NCBI GenBank assembly: GCA_016718605.1
Contig: JADKCY010000001.1
Coordinates: 124,001-188,000 of the forward strand
DNA from: Lysobacterales bacterium
Lineage (GTDB): Bacteria > Pseudomonadota > Gammaproteobacteria > Xanthomonadales > Xanthomonadaceae
Direction of reading: 5' to 3'
Length of the DNA stretch: 64,000 nt
In this document: one piece after another, positions 34,557 to 43,811 of the stretch
Layout: every line of letters begins with the position of its first letter
How positions within the stretch are numbered: the stretch's first letter is position 1
Position numbers and translations under genes: made by a program
The notes under the pieces: model-generated
Database searches by the model: none
Told to the model about the DNA's origin: nothing
What the model saw: the letters and a program-made list of their open reading frames with translations, nothing else

Positions 34557-37139
34557 TCAACGCCGGGTGAAAACCAATCTCCCGTGATCTGCTTCGACGC
34601 CGATGCAATCCCCCGGCACAAACTCGCCAGACAAAATCCGTGTCGCCAGTGGATTCTCCAGTTGCTGCTGGATTGCACGCTTGAGCGGTCGGGCACCGTA
34701 GACGGGATCAAAGCCGACATTGCCCAACAGTTCCAGCGCGCTGTCGCTGATCTCGATGCGCAGCTGGCGCTCGGCCAGACGTTTGGCGAGGTAAGCGGTC
34801 TGGATGCGGGCGATGTCGCGGATCTGTGCTTTTCCCAGCGGGTGGAACACCACCATTTCATCGAGCCGGTTGATGAACTCGGGACGGAAGTGCGCCTGTA
34901 CCACGCCCATCACGGCCGCCTTCATCTTCATGTAGTCCTCTTCGCTGTCGCCCGCCAGCTCCTGAATCATCTGCGAGCCGAGATTTGAGGTCATGACGAT
35001 GATGGTGTTGCGGAAATCCACGGTGCGACCTTGACCATCGGTCAACCGGCCATCGTCGAGCACCTGCAATAGCACGTTGAAGACATCCGGATGGGCTTTC
35101 TCGACTTCATCCAGCAGCAGCACGGAGTAGGGCCGACGCCGCACGGCTTCGGTCAGGTAGCCGCCTTCTTCGTATCCAACATAGCCCGGAGGCGCGCCGA
35201 TCAAGCGCGCCACGCTGTGCTTCTCCATGAACTCGCTCATGTCGATGCGCACCATGGCGTCCACGGAGTCGAACAGAAACTCGGCCAGCGCCTTGCACAG
35301 CTCGGTCTTGCCCACGCCGGTCGGGCCGAGGAACAGGAAACTGCCATTCGGTCGGTTCGGATCAGACAAGCCAGCGCGCGAGCGGCGGATTGCGTCAGAG
35401 ACCGCCTTCACGGCCTCGCCCTGCCCGACCACGCGCTGACGCAGCACATCTTCCATCTTCAGCAGCTTTTCACGCTCGCCTTCGAGCATCTTGGAGACCG
35501 GAATGCCGGTCCAGCGGCTTACCACTTCGGCGATTTCCTCGGCGGTCACTTTCTGCTGTAGCAGCTTGAAGCCCTTCTGTTCGGTATCCGCAGCGGCGTG
35601 TAACTGGCGCTCCAGTTCGGGCAGGCGTCCGTACTGGATTTCTGACGCGCGGGTCAGATCCTGATGGCGATGCGCGGCCTCCAGATCGAGCTTGGCTTGC
35701 TCGATCTGTTCCTTGATCTTGCTGCTGCCAGCGACGGCGGCCTTTTCCGACTTCCAGATTTCCTCAAGATCAGAGAACTCGCGTTCCAGCTTGCCAATCT
35801 CTGCCTGCAAGTCGTGGAGACGCTGGCGCGATTCGTCGTCCTTTTCTTTCTTCAACGCCTCGCGCTGAATCTTCAGCTGGATCAGGCGACGCTCCATGCG
35901 ATCCAGCTCTTCCGGCTTGGAGTCGATTTCCATGCGGATGCGTGAGGCCGCTTCGTCCATCAGGTCGATGGCCTTGTCGGGCAGTTGTCGATCCGCAATG
36001 TAACGATTCGACAGTGTGGCTGCCGCAACGATGGCGGGATCCGTGATTTCCACGCCGTGATGCACGGCATAGCGCTCCTTAAGGCCCCGCAAGATCGCGA
36101 TGGTGTCCTCTACCGAAGGCTCACCGACCAACACCTTCTGGAAGCGGCGCTCCAGCGCGGCGTCTTTTTCGACGTACTTGCGGTACTCATCCAGCGTGGT
36201 GGCACCGATGCAGTGCAGTTCGCCGCGCGCGAGCGCAGGCTTCAGCATGTTGCCCGCATCCATCGCGCCATCGGCCTTGCCGGCACCAACCATGGTGTGC
36301 AGCTCGTCAATGAACAGGATGACATTGCCTTCCTGCTTCGACAGATCGCTGAGCACCGCTTTCAGGCGCTCCTCAAACTCACCGCGAAACTTGGCCCCGG
36401 CGATCAGCGCGCCCATGTCCAGCGACAGCACGCGCTTGCCGCGCAAGCCTTCCGGCACTTCGTTGTTGATGATGCGCTGCGCCAGACCTTCGACAATGGC
36501 GGTCTTGCCGACGCCGGGCTCACCGATCAGCACGGGATTGTTTTTGGTGCGACGTTGCAGTACTTGAATAGTGCGGCGGATTTCCTCATCACGACCGATA
36601 ACAGGATCGAGCTTGGAGTGCTCGGCACGCTCGGTCAGGTCGATGCAGTATTTGTCCAGTGCCTGACGTTGTTCTTCGGCATTTTCCGACTGCACCTTTT
36701 CGCCACCACGCAACTTGTCGATGGCGGCAGTCAGGCGCGGCTTGTCCGCACCACACGCCGCCAGTGCGTTGCCGATTTCGCCCTTGTCCTCCGCGCAAGC
36801 CAGCACGAACAACTCGCTGGCGATGAAGGCATCCCCACGCTGCTGCGCCAGCTTGTCGGTGAGGTTAAGCAGGCGATTGAGATCATTGCCCACACTGAGA
36901 TTGCCTTCCTGTCCCGCCACCTTGGGCAGCTTGTCCAGCATCTCGCCCAGTCGCGTGCGAAGGCTACCGACATTGACGCCCGCCTGCTGCAGCATCGGAC
37001 GCGTGCTGCCGCCCTGCTGATCCAGCAACGCCACCAGCACATGCGCCGGTTCGATCATCTGATGGTCGCGTCCCACGGCCAGCGACTGCGCATCGCTCAG
37101 AGCCTGCTGAAAACGCGAAGTGAGTTTATCCATGCGCAT
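34557..37139 (-). CDS. clpB: Chaperone ClpB (Hsp104-type disaggregase)
   Basis: 860-residue AAA+ disaggregase that works with DnaK to rescue aggregated proteins. Domains in order: N-terminal Clp repeats (1-145, RMDKLTSRFQQALSDAQSLA), first AAA+ module with GEPGVGKTA (about residue 205), middle coiled coil (about 400-520, with the KEKDDESRQRLHDLQAEIGK heptads), second AAA+ module with GPTGVGKTE (about 605) and VLLLDEVEKAHPDVFN, and a C-terminal D2-small domain. Length is normal. The ATG at 37139 gives the usual MR(L/M)D start. An RpoH-like promoter lies upstream at 37187-37216. Confidence 0.97.
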   Translation of the reverse strand: MRMDKLTSRFQQALSDAQSLAVGRDHQMIEPAHVLVALLDQQGGSTRPMLQQAGVNVGSLRTRLGEMLDKLPKVAGQEGNLSVGNDLNRLLNLTDKLAQQRGDAFIASELFVLACAEDKGEIGNALAACGADKPRLTAAIDKLRGGEKVQSENAEEQRQALDKYCIDLTERAEHSKLDPVIGRDEEIRRTIQVLQRRTKNNPVLIGEPGVGKTAIVEGLAQRIINNEVPEGLRGKRVLSLDMGALIAGAKFRGEFEERLKAVLSDLSKQEGNVILFIDELHTMVGAGKADGAMDAGNMLKPALARGELHCIGATTLDEYRKYVEKDAALERRFQKVLVGEPSVEDTIAILRGLKERYAVHHGVEITDPAIVAAATLSNRYIADRQLPDKAIDLMDEAASRIRMEIDSKPEELDRMERRLIQLKIQREALKKEKDDESRQRLHDLQAEIGKLEREFSDLEEIWKSEKAAVAGSSKIKEQIEQAKLDLEAAHRHQDLTRASEIQYGRLPELERQLHAAADTEQKGFKLLQQKVTAEEIAEVVSRWTGIPVSKMLEGEREKLLKMEDVLRQRVVGQGEAVKAVSDAIRRSRAGLSDPNRPNGSFLFLGPTGVGKTELCKALAEFLFDSVDAMVRIDMSEFMEKHSVARLIGAPPGYVGYEEGGYLTEAVRRRPYSVLLLDEVEKAHPDVFNVLLQVLDDGRLTDGQGRTVDFRNTIIVMTSNLGSQMIQELAGDSEEDYMKMKAAVMGVVQAHFRPEFINRLDEMVVFHPLGKAQIRDIARIQTAYLAKRLAERQLRIEISDSALELLGNVGFDPVYGARPLKRAIQQQLENPLATRILSGEFVPGDCIGVEADHGRLVFTRR

Positions 37140-37162
37140 GGCTGCACCTTCAACTGTAGAGA

Positions 37163-37176
37163 GCCGCTGCAGCGGC
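37163..37176. repeat. 14-bp palindrome in the clpB leader
   Basis: GCCGCTGCAGCGGC is a perfect palindrome 24 bp upstream of the clpB ATG, inside the presumed 5' leader. It could form a short hairpin near the ribosome-binding region or be an operator. Confidence 0.3.
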
Positions 37177-37186
37177 GATGCTTACA

Positions 37187-37216
37187 CAATGAGGGTCAGC
37201 AAGCAGCCTTCAAGGG
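37187..37216 (-). promoter_or_regulatory. Heat-shock (RpoH/sigma-32-type) promoter of clpB
   Basis: On the minus strand -35 CCCTTGAAG and -10 CCTCATTG are separated by 13 bp, close to the sigma-32 consensus (CTTGAAA, CCCCATnT). It lies about 48 bp before the clpB start, and clpB is a classic member of this regulon. Confidence 0.62.
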
Positions 37217-37309
37217 CCGGCAATCGCGACATTCAGCCTGCACACCACTGACACGACGCTGTCAGTAGGGCCAACGCAGACTGTTTGCACCTTCACTGCG
37301 GAGCAATCC

Positions 37310-38047
37310 ATGCAACACGATGTGCTTGAAACCGTTCTCTTCCGCGCCATCGACGAAGCCGCCGATCAGGCCATCAGCGAAGCTGCCTGGGCGGCGCAGG
37401 CTGCCATCGAGCAACAACCAGGGTATGTCGACCGGCATTTCGCCCGACGCGCCGACGGGCAGTGGATCGATGTGGTGCGCTGGTCCTCGCTGCAAGCTGC
37501 CGAACGCGCAGCGCAAAACTTGCCTGACCTGCCGGAAGTCGCGCACTTCTTTCGCCTGATCGATCCACTCAGCATCGCAATGCATCACTCGCCCGCTCCC
37601 GCACCGCGCGCCTTGTGGAGTGACCAACCACCGGTTCGCGATGCCTGTCTCACTCTGGTTCTGGATGACTTGCGTGACGTTCGCGCCTTCTACGAACACC
37701 ATTTCAATGCCCGCGCAGTGTTCGATCACGCTGGCTATGTCCTACTGCAACTGGGTGGACCTCAGGCACCGCAACTTGCGCTGATGGTGCCGGAACCCGG
37801 TCGTCTCAAACCGCGATTCGGCGGCGCAGGCGTGATCCTGAACCTGCGCGTTGATCACGTCGATGCCCTGCATGCACGACTGAGCCGCGCGGCGCTGCCA
37901 ATGGGTCTTCCTCTGGAAGACCATCCATGGGGTGATCGCGGCTTTTCCACTTTTGATCCCAGCGGATTGGAGCTGTACTGCTACACGCCCCGCGCTACCG
38001 AGGCACCCTTTCTGGGTGCATTGCGCCGCCCCTGGGCACTGGACTAA
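37310..38047 (+). CDS. Two-domain VOC/glyoxalase-type protein with ABM-like N-terminus
   Basis: 245-residue soluble protein. Residues about 1-95 resemble the antibiotic-biosynthesis-monooxygenase-like dimeric alpha/beta barrel (EQQPGYVDRHFARRADGQWI, VRWSSLQAAERAAQNLP). Residues about 110-240 form a vicinal-oxygen-chelate (glyoxalase) module: LTLVLDDLRDVRAFYEHHF, NLRVDHVDALHARL, and a final DPSGLELYCYTP carrying the usual acidic ligand. No catalytic assignment is possible. The gene is followed by a WYL-type regulator in the same direction (74 nt), a pairing that is common for VOC proteins and suggests an inducible detoxification or small-molecule role. Confidence 0.72.
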   Translation: MQHDVLETVLFRAIDEAADQAISEAAWAAQAAIEQQPGYVDRHFARRADGQWIDVVRWSSLQAAERAAQNLPDLPEVAHFFRLIDPLSIAMHHSPAPAPRALWSDQPPVRDACLTLVLDDLRDVRAFYEHHFNARAVFDHAGYVLLQLGGPQAPQLALMVPEPGRLKPRFGGAGVILNLRVDHVDALHARLSRAALPMGLPLEDHPWGDRGFSTFDPSGLELYCYTPRATEAPFLGALRRPWALD

Positions 38048-38121
38048 TCGCGCACAATGGCTCAATGATGCCTGAGGCTCAGGCAAGCTGGGTCTCCGTT
38101 TTTCTTCTGTCTGCCGAATTC

Positions 38122-38811
38122 ATGCGCCGCGCCGATCGACTGTTTCGTCTGGTTCGCCAACTACAACTTCATCCGCAGCGCACCGCTGCCGCATTGGCCA
38201 GCAGCGAAGGCGTGTCGGTGCGCACCATCTATCGAGACATGGAGGCCCTTTCCACGTCGGGTGTGCCTTTGCTGGGCACACCCGGCGAGGGCTATCGACT
38301 CCGGCCAGGATGGAAGTTGCCCGCATTGCAATTCGATATCGAGCAGATCGAAGCCCTGATGCTGGGCCTCAGCATGACGCGCGCCTGGGGTGATCCCGAA
38401 CTGCGCCAAGCCGCCAGCGAAGCCCGCGAGCGAATTCTCTCCGTCTTGCCCACCGCTTTGTCGGATGGCGCCCAAGCATTGGCGCTGCATGCGCCAGACT
38501 TCCATGTCGGGGATGCCAGCCGCTGGCTGGGCGAATTGCGACGCGCTCTGCGGACTCGGGTCCAAATCGACATCGACTATCTGGACGCGTACGCGCAGAC
38601 AAGCCAACGTCGCGTCGATCCCTTGGGCCTGTTTTTCTGGGGTGATCGCTGGAGCCTTGTAGGTTGGTGTCACTTGCGTGGCGATTTCCGGCATTTTCGT
38701 CTTGATCGCATTCAATCACTGGCCCTAAGCAGCGCGTCTGTCGACGACACACCCACACGCAATCTGGCCGAGTATCTGCGCCGCGTTCGCGCCGAGCCAC
38801 CCACCGCGTGA
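38122..38811 (+). CDS. WYL-domain (YafY-type) helix-turn-helix regulator
   Basis: 229-residue transcriptional regulator. The N-terminal HTH_11-type winged helix is RADRLFRLVRQLQLHPQRTA followed by VSVRTIYRDMEALS (recognition helix). The middle is a helical linker rich in Ala/Arg. The C-terminal WYL module starts near RRALRTRVQIDIDYLDAYAQ and contains RRVDPLGLFFWGDRWSLVGW (the WYL-equivalent stretch) and HFRLDRIQ. WYL regulators bind small molecules or nucleic acids. The ATG at 38122 (MRRADRLFRL) is the family start. It probably controls the upstream VOC gene. Confidence 0.9.
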   Translation: MRRADRLFRLVRQLQLHPQRTAAALASSEGVSVRTIYRDMEALSTSGVPLLGTPGEGYRLRPGWKLPALQFDIEQIEALMLGLSMTRAWGDPELRQAASEARERILSVLPTALSDGAQALALHAPDFHVGDASRWLGELRRALRTRVQIDIDYLDAYAQTSQRRVDPLGLFFWGDRWSLVGWCHLRGDFRHFRLDRIQSLALSSASVDDTPTRNLAEYLRRVRAEPPTA

Positions 38812-38911
38812 ACGCTTCCACACACTAGGGTTCGACCACGCGAGACGGCTCCGGTAAAGTTCAGTCTCAAACCGTTCACCGCGCACTTATCACCCATTGC
38901 AGGGGTTCTTC

Positions 38912-39718
38912 ATGGATGCGACCCAGCTTCGGATCATTCTTCTGGTTGTCGGGCTGCTGCTGATTGCAGCAATTTACTTCCTTGGCCGACCCACCAAGCC
39001 TGCGCAAGGCAAGCGTCTCCACGAACGTCGAGATGGCATCGACCTGGCCGGCCAGGATGCCGCCTTCTCGTCGAGTGAGCAGCAAAGCCTTGATCGCGCC
39101 ATTCAGGCCGAACTCAAACGACTGGAGGAAACCTTGGCGGGTGATCGACCCGAACGCAGCGATGAAGAGTTCGAGCAGGAGTTGCGTCGTGCCATTGTCG
39201 AGCCCCATAGCGACAGCGATGCACAGACGCCGGCTTCGGCAACGCACTCGGGTGTTGGTGCGCGACCCGCCGAGCAATTCGATAAAGTGGTCAGCCTTAT
39301 CGTGGCAGCGCGTGCGGGCACCACCCTGCTTGGACCGGACATAGTGGTTGCTGCCGAAAAGGCCGGCTTGGTGTTCGGCGACATGAACATTTTTCACCGT
39401 TTGGCCGACGGTCGCAGTGATGCTGGGCCGATCTTCAGCGTCGCCAATATCGTCAAACCGGGCAACTTTGACATGCGCCGGATCAGCGAAGTGGAAACCC
39501 CCGGCGTGACCTTCTTCATGACCTTGCCAGGGCCCATTTCGGCATTGGATGCTTGGGAAACGATGCTGCCGGCAGCGCAGCGTTTTGCAGAACTGCTGGA
39601 TGCCATTTTGCTCGACGACGAACGCAACGCGTTGGGCCGTCAACGGATCGCTTTTTTGCGCGATGAACTGCGCGTCTGGGATCGCGCGCAGGAACGTCAG
39701 GCCAAACGCCCGTGGTGA
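38912..39718 (+). CDS. zipA: Cell division protein ZipA
   Basis: 268-residue division protein with the ZipA plan: an N-terminal membrane helix (LRIILLVVGLLLIAAIYFLG), a charged linker (about residues 35-130, Asp/Glu/Ala-rich) and the C-terminal FtsZ-binding domain (about 130-260) with FDKVVSLIVAARAGTTLLGP, MNIFHRLADGRSDAGPIFSV and NIVKPGNFD. It tethers FtsZ to the membrane at the septum. ZipA is restricted to gammaproteobacteria, which helps place the organism. A GCAGGGG ribosome site precedes ATG 38912. It overlaps ligA by 4 bases, the usual zipA-ligA operon. Confidence 0.95.
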   Translation: MDATQLRIILLVVGLLLIAAIYFLGRPTKPAQGKRLHERRDGIDLAGQDAAFSSSEQQSLDRAIQAELKRLEETLAGDRPERSDEEFEQELRRAIVEPHSDSDAQTPASATHSGVGARPAEQFDKVVSLIVAARAGTTLLGPDIVVAAEKAGLVFGDMNIFHRLADGRSDAGPIFSVANIVKPGNFDMRRISEVETPGVTFFMTLPGPISALDAWETMLPAAQRFAELLDAILLDDERNALGRQRIAFLRDELRVWDRAQERQAKRPW

Positions 39719-42108
39719 CGGAGCTCAGCGAACGCGCCCACCAACTGCGCGCGCTGATCGAGGACGCCAACTACCGCTATCACGTGCTTGATGCGCCGAG
39801 CGTCCCAGATGCGGAATACGACCGCTGGGTCGGTGAGCTGGCGCGCATCGAACAACAACACCCCGACCTGCAGACGGCGGATTCGCCGACGCTCAGGGTG
39901 GGCGCCAAGTCGGATCGCGCGTTTTCGGAAGTCGCGCACGCGCGTCCCATGTTGTCGCTGGGCAATGCCTTTGAACATCCTGATGGCAACACCGATAGCG
40001 AACGATTCCCTGAAGTTGCCGACTTCGTGCGCCGCATTGCCGAAGAAACCGGAATTCTTGCGCCGGAGTTCTCGGTCGAACCGAAACTGGACGGTTTAGC
40101 AATCAGCCTGCGCTACGAACTGGGTGTGTTGGCGGTGGCAGCAACACGCGGCGATGGCGCGACTGGCGAGGACGTGACCGCCAATGTGCGCACGATCCGC
40201 TGCATTCCGCTGCGTTTGCGCACAGAACGGCCCCCTGCGATCTTGGAAGTGCGCGGCGAAGTCTTCATGCCTCGCGCGGGCTTTGCGACTTTCAATGCCG
40301 AGGCACTGCGACGCGGCGAGAAGACTTTGGCCAATCCGCGAAACGGCGCTGCGGGATCACTACGACAACTCGATCCACGCGTTACCGCGCAGCGCCCGCT
40401 GGCATTTTACGCGTACGCATTGGGTGTGACCGAAGGTGTCGGCTTGCCTGCAACACACTCGCAAAGTCTGCATATGCTGCGTGAGCTGGGATTTCCAGTG
40501 GCCGCGCAAGCACGCACGGCGCAGGGAATTCGGGGACTGCTGGATTACTACCGCGACATCGGCAAACAGCGTGATGCGCTGCCGTTTGACATCGACGGCG
40601 TGGTCTACAAACTGGATCGCTACGACCTGCAGGAACGCATGGGCTTCGTCGCCCGAGCACCACGTTGGGCGATTGCCCACAAGTTTCCAGCGCAGGAAGA
40701 ACTCACCACCGTGGAGGCCATCGATGTGCAAGTGGGCCGCACTGGCGCCTTGACACCGGTCGCAAGGCTTGCCCCTGTCAATGTCGCCGGCGTCGTGCTC
40801 ACCAATGCCACATTGCACAACGCCGATCAGATCGCGCGGCTTGATGTGCGAGTTGGCGATACGGTAATCGTTCGACGTGCAGGCGACGTCATTCCCGAAG
40901 TGGTGTCGGTGCTTCTGGAACGACGGCCAGCCGCGGCGCAAGCTTTTGTTTTTCCTGCTCGCTGCCCGGCGTGCGACTCGGCCACCGAGCGGTCTGAGGG
41001 GGAGGCAGTGATTCGCTGCACCGGCGGGTTGTTCTGTCCGGCACAACGCAAGCAAGCGATCCTCCATTTTGCGTCGCGACGCGCTATGGACATCGAAGGT
41101 CTCGGTGATCGCTTGGTCGAGGACTTGGTTGATCTGGGATTTGTTGGTCACGTCGCCGACCTGTATCGGTTGACGCTTGATGAACTGCTACGCATGAAGC
41201 AACAGGCCGATGCCCGCGATGGCAGTACGCCGGAGACGGTAAGGTCGGGCAAGGTCGCGACACGCTGGGCGGAAAACCTGCTTGAAGCTATCGACCGTAG
41301 CCGGGTGATGCCGCTGGAGCGCTTGTTGTTTGCGCTCGGCATTCTGCAAATTGGCGAGGAAACGGCCAAAGCTTTGGCGCGTGCTTTTGGCAGCTTGCAG
41401 ACCATTCGCCAAGCGGATGCGCTGCTGTTGCTGGGCGTGCCAGATGTCGGTCCCAAGGTCGCCCACAGCATCGCCGCGTTTTTCGCGGAAACACACAATC
41501 AGCAAGTGATTGATGCGCTGTTGACTGAAGGTGTTGTGCCACAAGAGCGCGGACAAGCCAGCGCCGAACTGGCAGCAAAGTTCGACAGTGGGCACTTGCT
41601 GCGCGCAGGCAAGACACTGGGTGCGCCGCTGGACGGCATCGGCGACGCCTCACTCAGCCGCATCGGCGAGCAATCGATCACGCTGTGCAGTCTGCTGGAG
41701 GGTGATGGATCTCAGCTCACCCGCCTGGGTCTGCCGGCGAGCGCCGCGGAGGGTGTGCTGCGCCTGCTACGTGATCCGCAATGGGGACCACGCCTGCTCG
41801 CTGCAGAAGGCACCGCGGAAGCGCTATGCGCAAGCGCACCGGGTCCGACTTCCAGCGGCGGCCCTCTCAGCGGTCAGACCGTGGTGCTGACCGGGAGTCT
41901 GAGCCAGATGACGCGCGATCAAGCAGGTGCGCGTCTTGAGGCGATGGGCGCGAAAATTGCTGGCAGCGTGTCGAAAAAGACCAGCTTTGTGGTCGCGGGT
42001 GAAGCGGCGGGCAGCAAACTCGACAAGGCGCAGAGCCTGGGCGTACCGGTGTGGGATGAAGCACGTCTGCTGGCGTTTCTGGCGCAGCAGGCCGAGCACA
42101 CGCCATGA
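39715..42108 (+). CDS. ligA: NAD-dependent DNA ligase (long form)
   Basis: 797-residue replicative ligase that seals nicks with NAD+. In order: Ia domain, the adenylation domain with the nucleotide-binding lysine in EPKLDGLAISLRYE (about residue 123), OB fold, the zinc module CPACDSA...IRCTGGLFCP (four cysteines, about 420-445), helix-hairpin-helix repeats, and a BRCT domain at the end (GQTVVLTGSLSQMTRDQAG). It is about 125 residues longer than E. coli LigA; most of the excess is a segment between the HhH and BRCT parts (about 610-705), as in other Xanthomonadales enzymes. GTG 39715 overlaps the zipA stop (GTGA). Confidence 0.96.
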   Translation: MTELSERAHQLRALIEDANYRYHVLDAPSVPDAEYDRWVGELARIEQQHPDLQTADSPTLRVGAKSDRAFSEVAHARPMLSLGNAFEHPDGNTDSERFPEVADFVRRIAEETGILAPEFSVEPKLDGLAISLRYELGVLAVAATRGDGATGEDVTANVRTIRCIPLRLRTERPPAILEVRGEVFMPRAGFATFNAEALRRGEKTLANPRNGAAGSLRQLDPRVTAQRPLAFYAYALGVTEGVGLPATHSQSLHMLRELGFPVAAQARTAQGIRGLLDYYRDIGKQRDALPFDIDGVVYKLDRYDLQERMGFVARAPRWAIAHKFPAQEELTTVEAIDVQVGRTGALTPVARLAPVNVAGVVLTNATLHNADQIARLDVRVGDTVIVRRAGDVIPEVVSVLLERRPAAAQAFVFPARCPACDSATERSEGEAVIRCTGGLFCPAQRKQAILHFASRRAMDIEGLGDRLVEDLVDLGFVGHVADLYRLTLDELLRMKQQADARDGSTPETVRSGKVATRWAENLLEAIDRSRVMPLERLLFALGILQIGEETAKALARAFGSLQTIRQADALLLLGVPDVGPKVAHSIAAFFAETHNQQVIDALLTEGVVPQERGQASAELAAKFDSGHLLRAGKTLGAPLDGIGDASLSRIGEQSITLCSLLEGDGSQLTRLGLPASAAEGVLRLLRDPQWGPRLLAAEGTAEALCASAPGPTSSGGPLSGQTVVLTGSLSQMTRDQAGARLEAMGAKIAGSVSKKTSFVVAGEAAGSKLDKAQSLGVPVWDEARLLAFLAQQAEHTP

Positions 42109-42906
42109 TCAACTGCGTTCGAGACAATCCCCTTCGAGCTTCGGCCAATCCCCGACATCCAGCGTCTCGGTATAGGCGTGCCAAGCGGAATACGCCAGCC
42201 ACGGCATGATCACCACCAGGCCGAGATAGGCCGTGGCAAAGCCAAGCAAGGTCAACAACACAATCAACGCCGCCCAGATCAGCATGGTCAGTTTATTGCG
42301 AAGCACAGCGTGGATGGAGGAAACAATGGCCGTGATCATGTCGACATCGCGATCAGCAATCATCGGCAACGAAAACGCCATGCTGGCAACGGTCACCGTC
42401 GCAAAGATCGAGCCGGCCGCTGATCCCACCAGGAGGTACTGGGTGAGACCCTGCAGGTTGCCTTCGGCGACGGGAATGAAGGCTCCCACCATCATTCCGG
42501 CACGCGACCACAACAGCAGGACGACGAGTTGTGCCAGCGCAAAGACGCCGGCCTGACCTGCAACGCGACAAGCCAAGGTGAACGAATGACTGATACTCGG
42601 GACGCGACCAGCTTCGCGTTCGCGCGCGACGCAATACAAGCCGACACCAATCAATGGCGCGACAAACACGAAACCTGACAACAGCGTCGCCAGCAACGCA
42701 AAGCGCCCCAAGGCCCAGGCCAGGGCTGACACCAGCACACTGACCACGAGGATGACGCACCCAAACATCAGCGTCAGGCGCGGCTCAGCACGCACGTCTT
42801 GCCAACCTAAGCGCAGCCAACGCAACGGTGCGTCCGGGCGAAGCACCCGGCACGGCACGACAAACGGCCGCGCGTCTTCTGGCGGTGTCTCGATCAATTC
42901 GCTCAT
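42109..42906 (-). CDS. DUF2189 integral membrane protein
   Basis: 265-residue inner-membrane protein with about six hydrophobic helices. Family landmarks are RWLRLGWQDVRAEPRLTLMFG, FVFVAPLIGVGLYCVARERE, FSLPMIADRDVDMITAIVSS and the C-terminal VVIMPWLAYSAWHAYTETLD. The function of the family is unknown; members are sometimes annotated as cytochrome c oxidase subunit I-like. It starts 103 nt after the DUF1275 gene on the same strand and ends immediately after the ligA stop on the opposite strand. Confidence 0.9.
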   Translation of the reverse strand: MSELIETPPEDARPFVVPCRVLRPDAPLRWLRLGWQDVRAEPRLTLMFGCVILVVSVLVSALAWALGRFALLATLLSGFVFVAPLIGVGLYCVAREREAGRVPSISHSFTLACRVAGQAGVFALAQLVVLLLWSRAGMMVGAFIPVAEGNLQGLTQYLLVGSAAGSIFATVTVASMAFSLPMIADRDVDMITAIVSSIHAVLRNKLTMLIWAALIVLLTLLGFATAYLGLVVIMPWLAYSAWHAYTETLDVGDWPKLEGDCLERS

Positions 42907-43009
42907 GCTGGGCTCCCTCCCGAACCGGGCTTGAGCCTAGCAAGGCTGCGACAATCGGTCGCTCTGCAGCGCAACAAGACACCCAACGAGAGTGCCATCG
43001 CCGTGGGCG

Positions 43010-43765
43010 TCAATGCCGGGTCGAGAACCAGCCCCAAGCGACCGCGCGCGGCGCCAAAGCGATCACACCCAGCAAACTGGCCAGCGGCAACGTGGCGATG
43101 TAGCCGAGTCGACTGAAGCCCCAGGCGCCTGCCACGCCACCCACAAAAAACGCGGCTAGCAGGGAGCTGTGCAAACGAAGGCGCTTCGCGTTAGCGCGCA
43201 CTCGCCCCTCAGGGCCGCGCTCTCCGCTGCGGTTCCAATACAGCATCTTTCCAAGTTCGATACCGATATCTGTGACCAGACCCGTGACATGGGTAGTTCG
43301 CACAACCGCGTTGGATATCTTGGTGACCAAGGCGTTCTGCAAACCCATGACATAGCAGAGCAAAATCGCAATAAGCGATACATGCACAAACTCCCGACTC
43401 GCGAGTTGACTACCGGCTAGTCCAAACACCAGCAATAGCACGCCTTCCAGCAAGAGCGGTGCAGCGTAGGGATTGGCGCTGTGGCGCCGGCGCGCAAAAC
43501 TCACCAGCAGAGCCGCGCTCATCGCGCCACTCAGAAATGCCAATAACGACAGGGATGCTGCCAACACCAATGCCCAGTGCTTTAGCACCAGCATGTCAGC
43601 CATACCCGAAACAATCCCGCTCATATGCGAGGTGTACTGTCCAATGGCCAGAAAGCCGCCCGCATTCAGTGCGCCCGCCACACCGGCCAAGGTCACGCCC
43701 AACTGCAGGTTGGCACCGGCAATCCGTTCCGAGGCGGTCAGGCGACTGATTCGCGTCAGTGGCAT
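43010..43765 (-). CDS. DUF1275 (YoaK-type) membrane protein
   Basis: 251-residue protein with about six membrane helices. The conserved N-terminal segment GVAGALNAGGFLAIGQYTSHMSG and the later ALVTKISNAVVRTTHVTGLVTDIGIELG (quoted in parts: RTTHVTGLVTDIGIELG) identify the YoaK/DUF1275 family, whose function is unknown. The start at 43765 (MPLTRISRL) is selected because the remaining open frame upstream runs through the 3' part of the next gene. Its neighbours are the carboxymuconolactone decarboxylase-like gene upstream (46 nt) and the DUF2189 gene downstream. Confidence 0.9.
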   Translation of the reverse strand: MPLTRISRLTASERIAGANLQLGVTLAGVAGALNAGGFLAIGQYTSHMSGIVSGMADMLVLKHWALVLAASLSLLAFLSGAMSAALLVSFARRRHSANPYAAPLLLEGVLLLVFGLAGSQLASREFVHVSLIAILLCYVMGLQNALVTKISNAVVRTTHVTGLVTDIGIELGKMLYWNRSGERGPEGRVRANAKRLRLHSSLLAAFFVGGVAGAWGFSRLGYIATLPLASLLGVIALAPRAVAWGWFSTRH

Positions 43766-43811
43766 GAAGATCCTTTTGTGCACGTTGCCTTGCGATCTGC
43801 CCGCACGCGTT

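Noticed and set aside
35985..37268. Long open frame of 427 codons on the plus strand opposite clpB
   Set aside because: Antisense frame produced by high G+C codon bias; it lies wholly over clpB, has no motifs, and clpB is beyond doubt.
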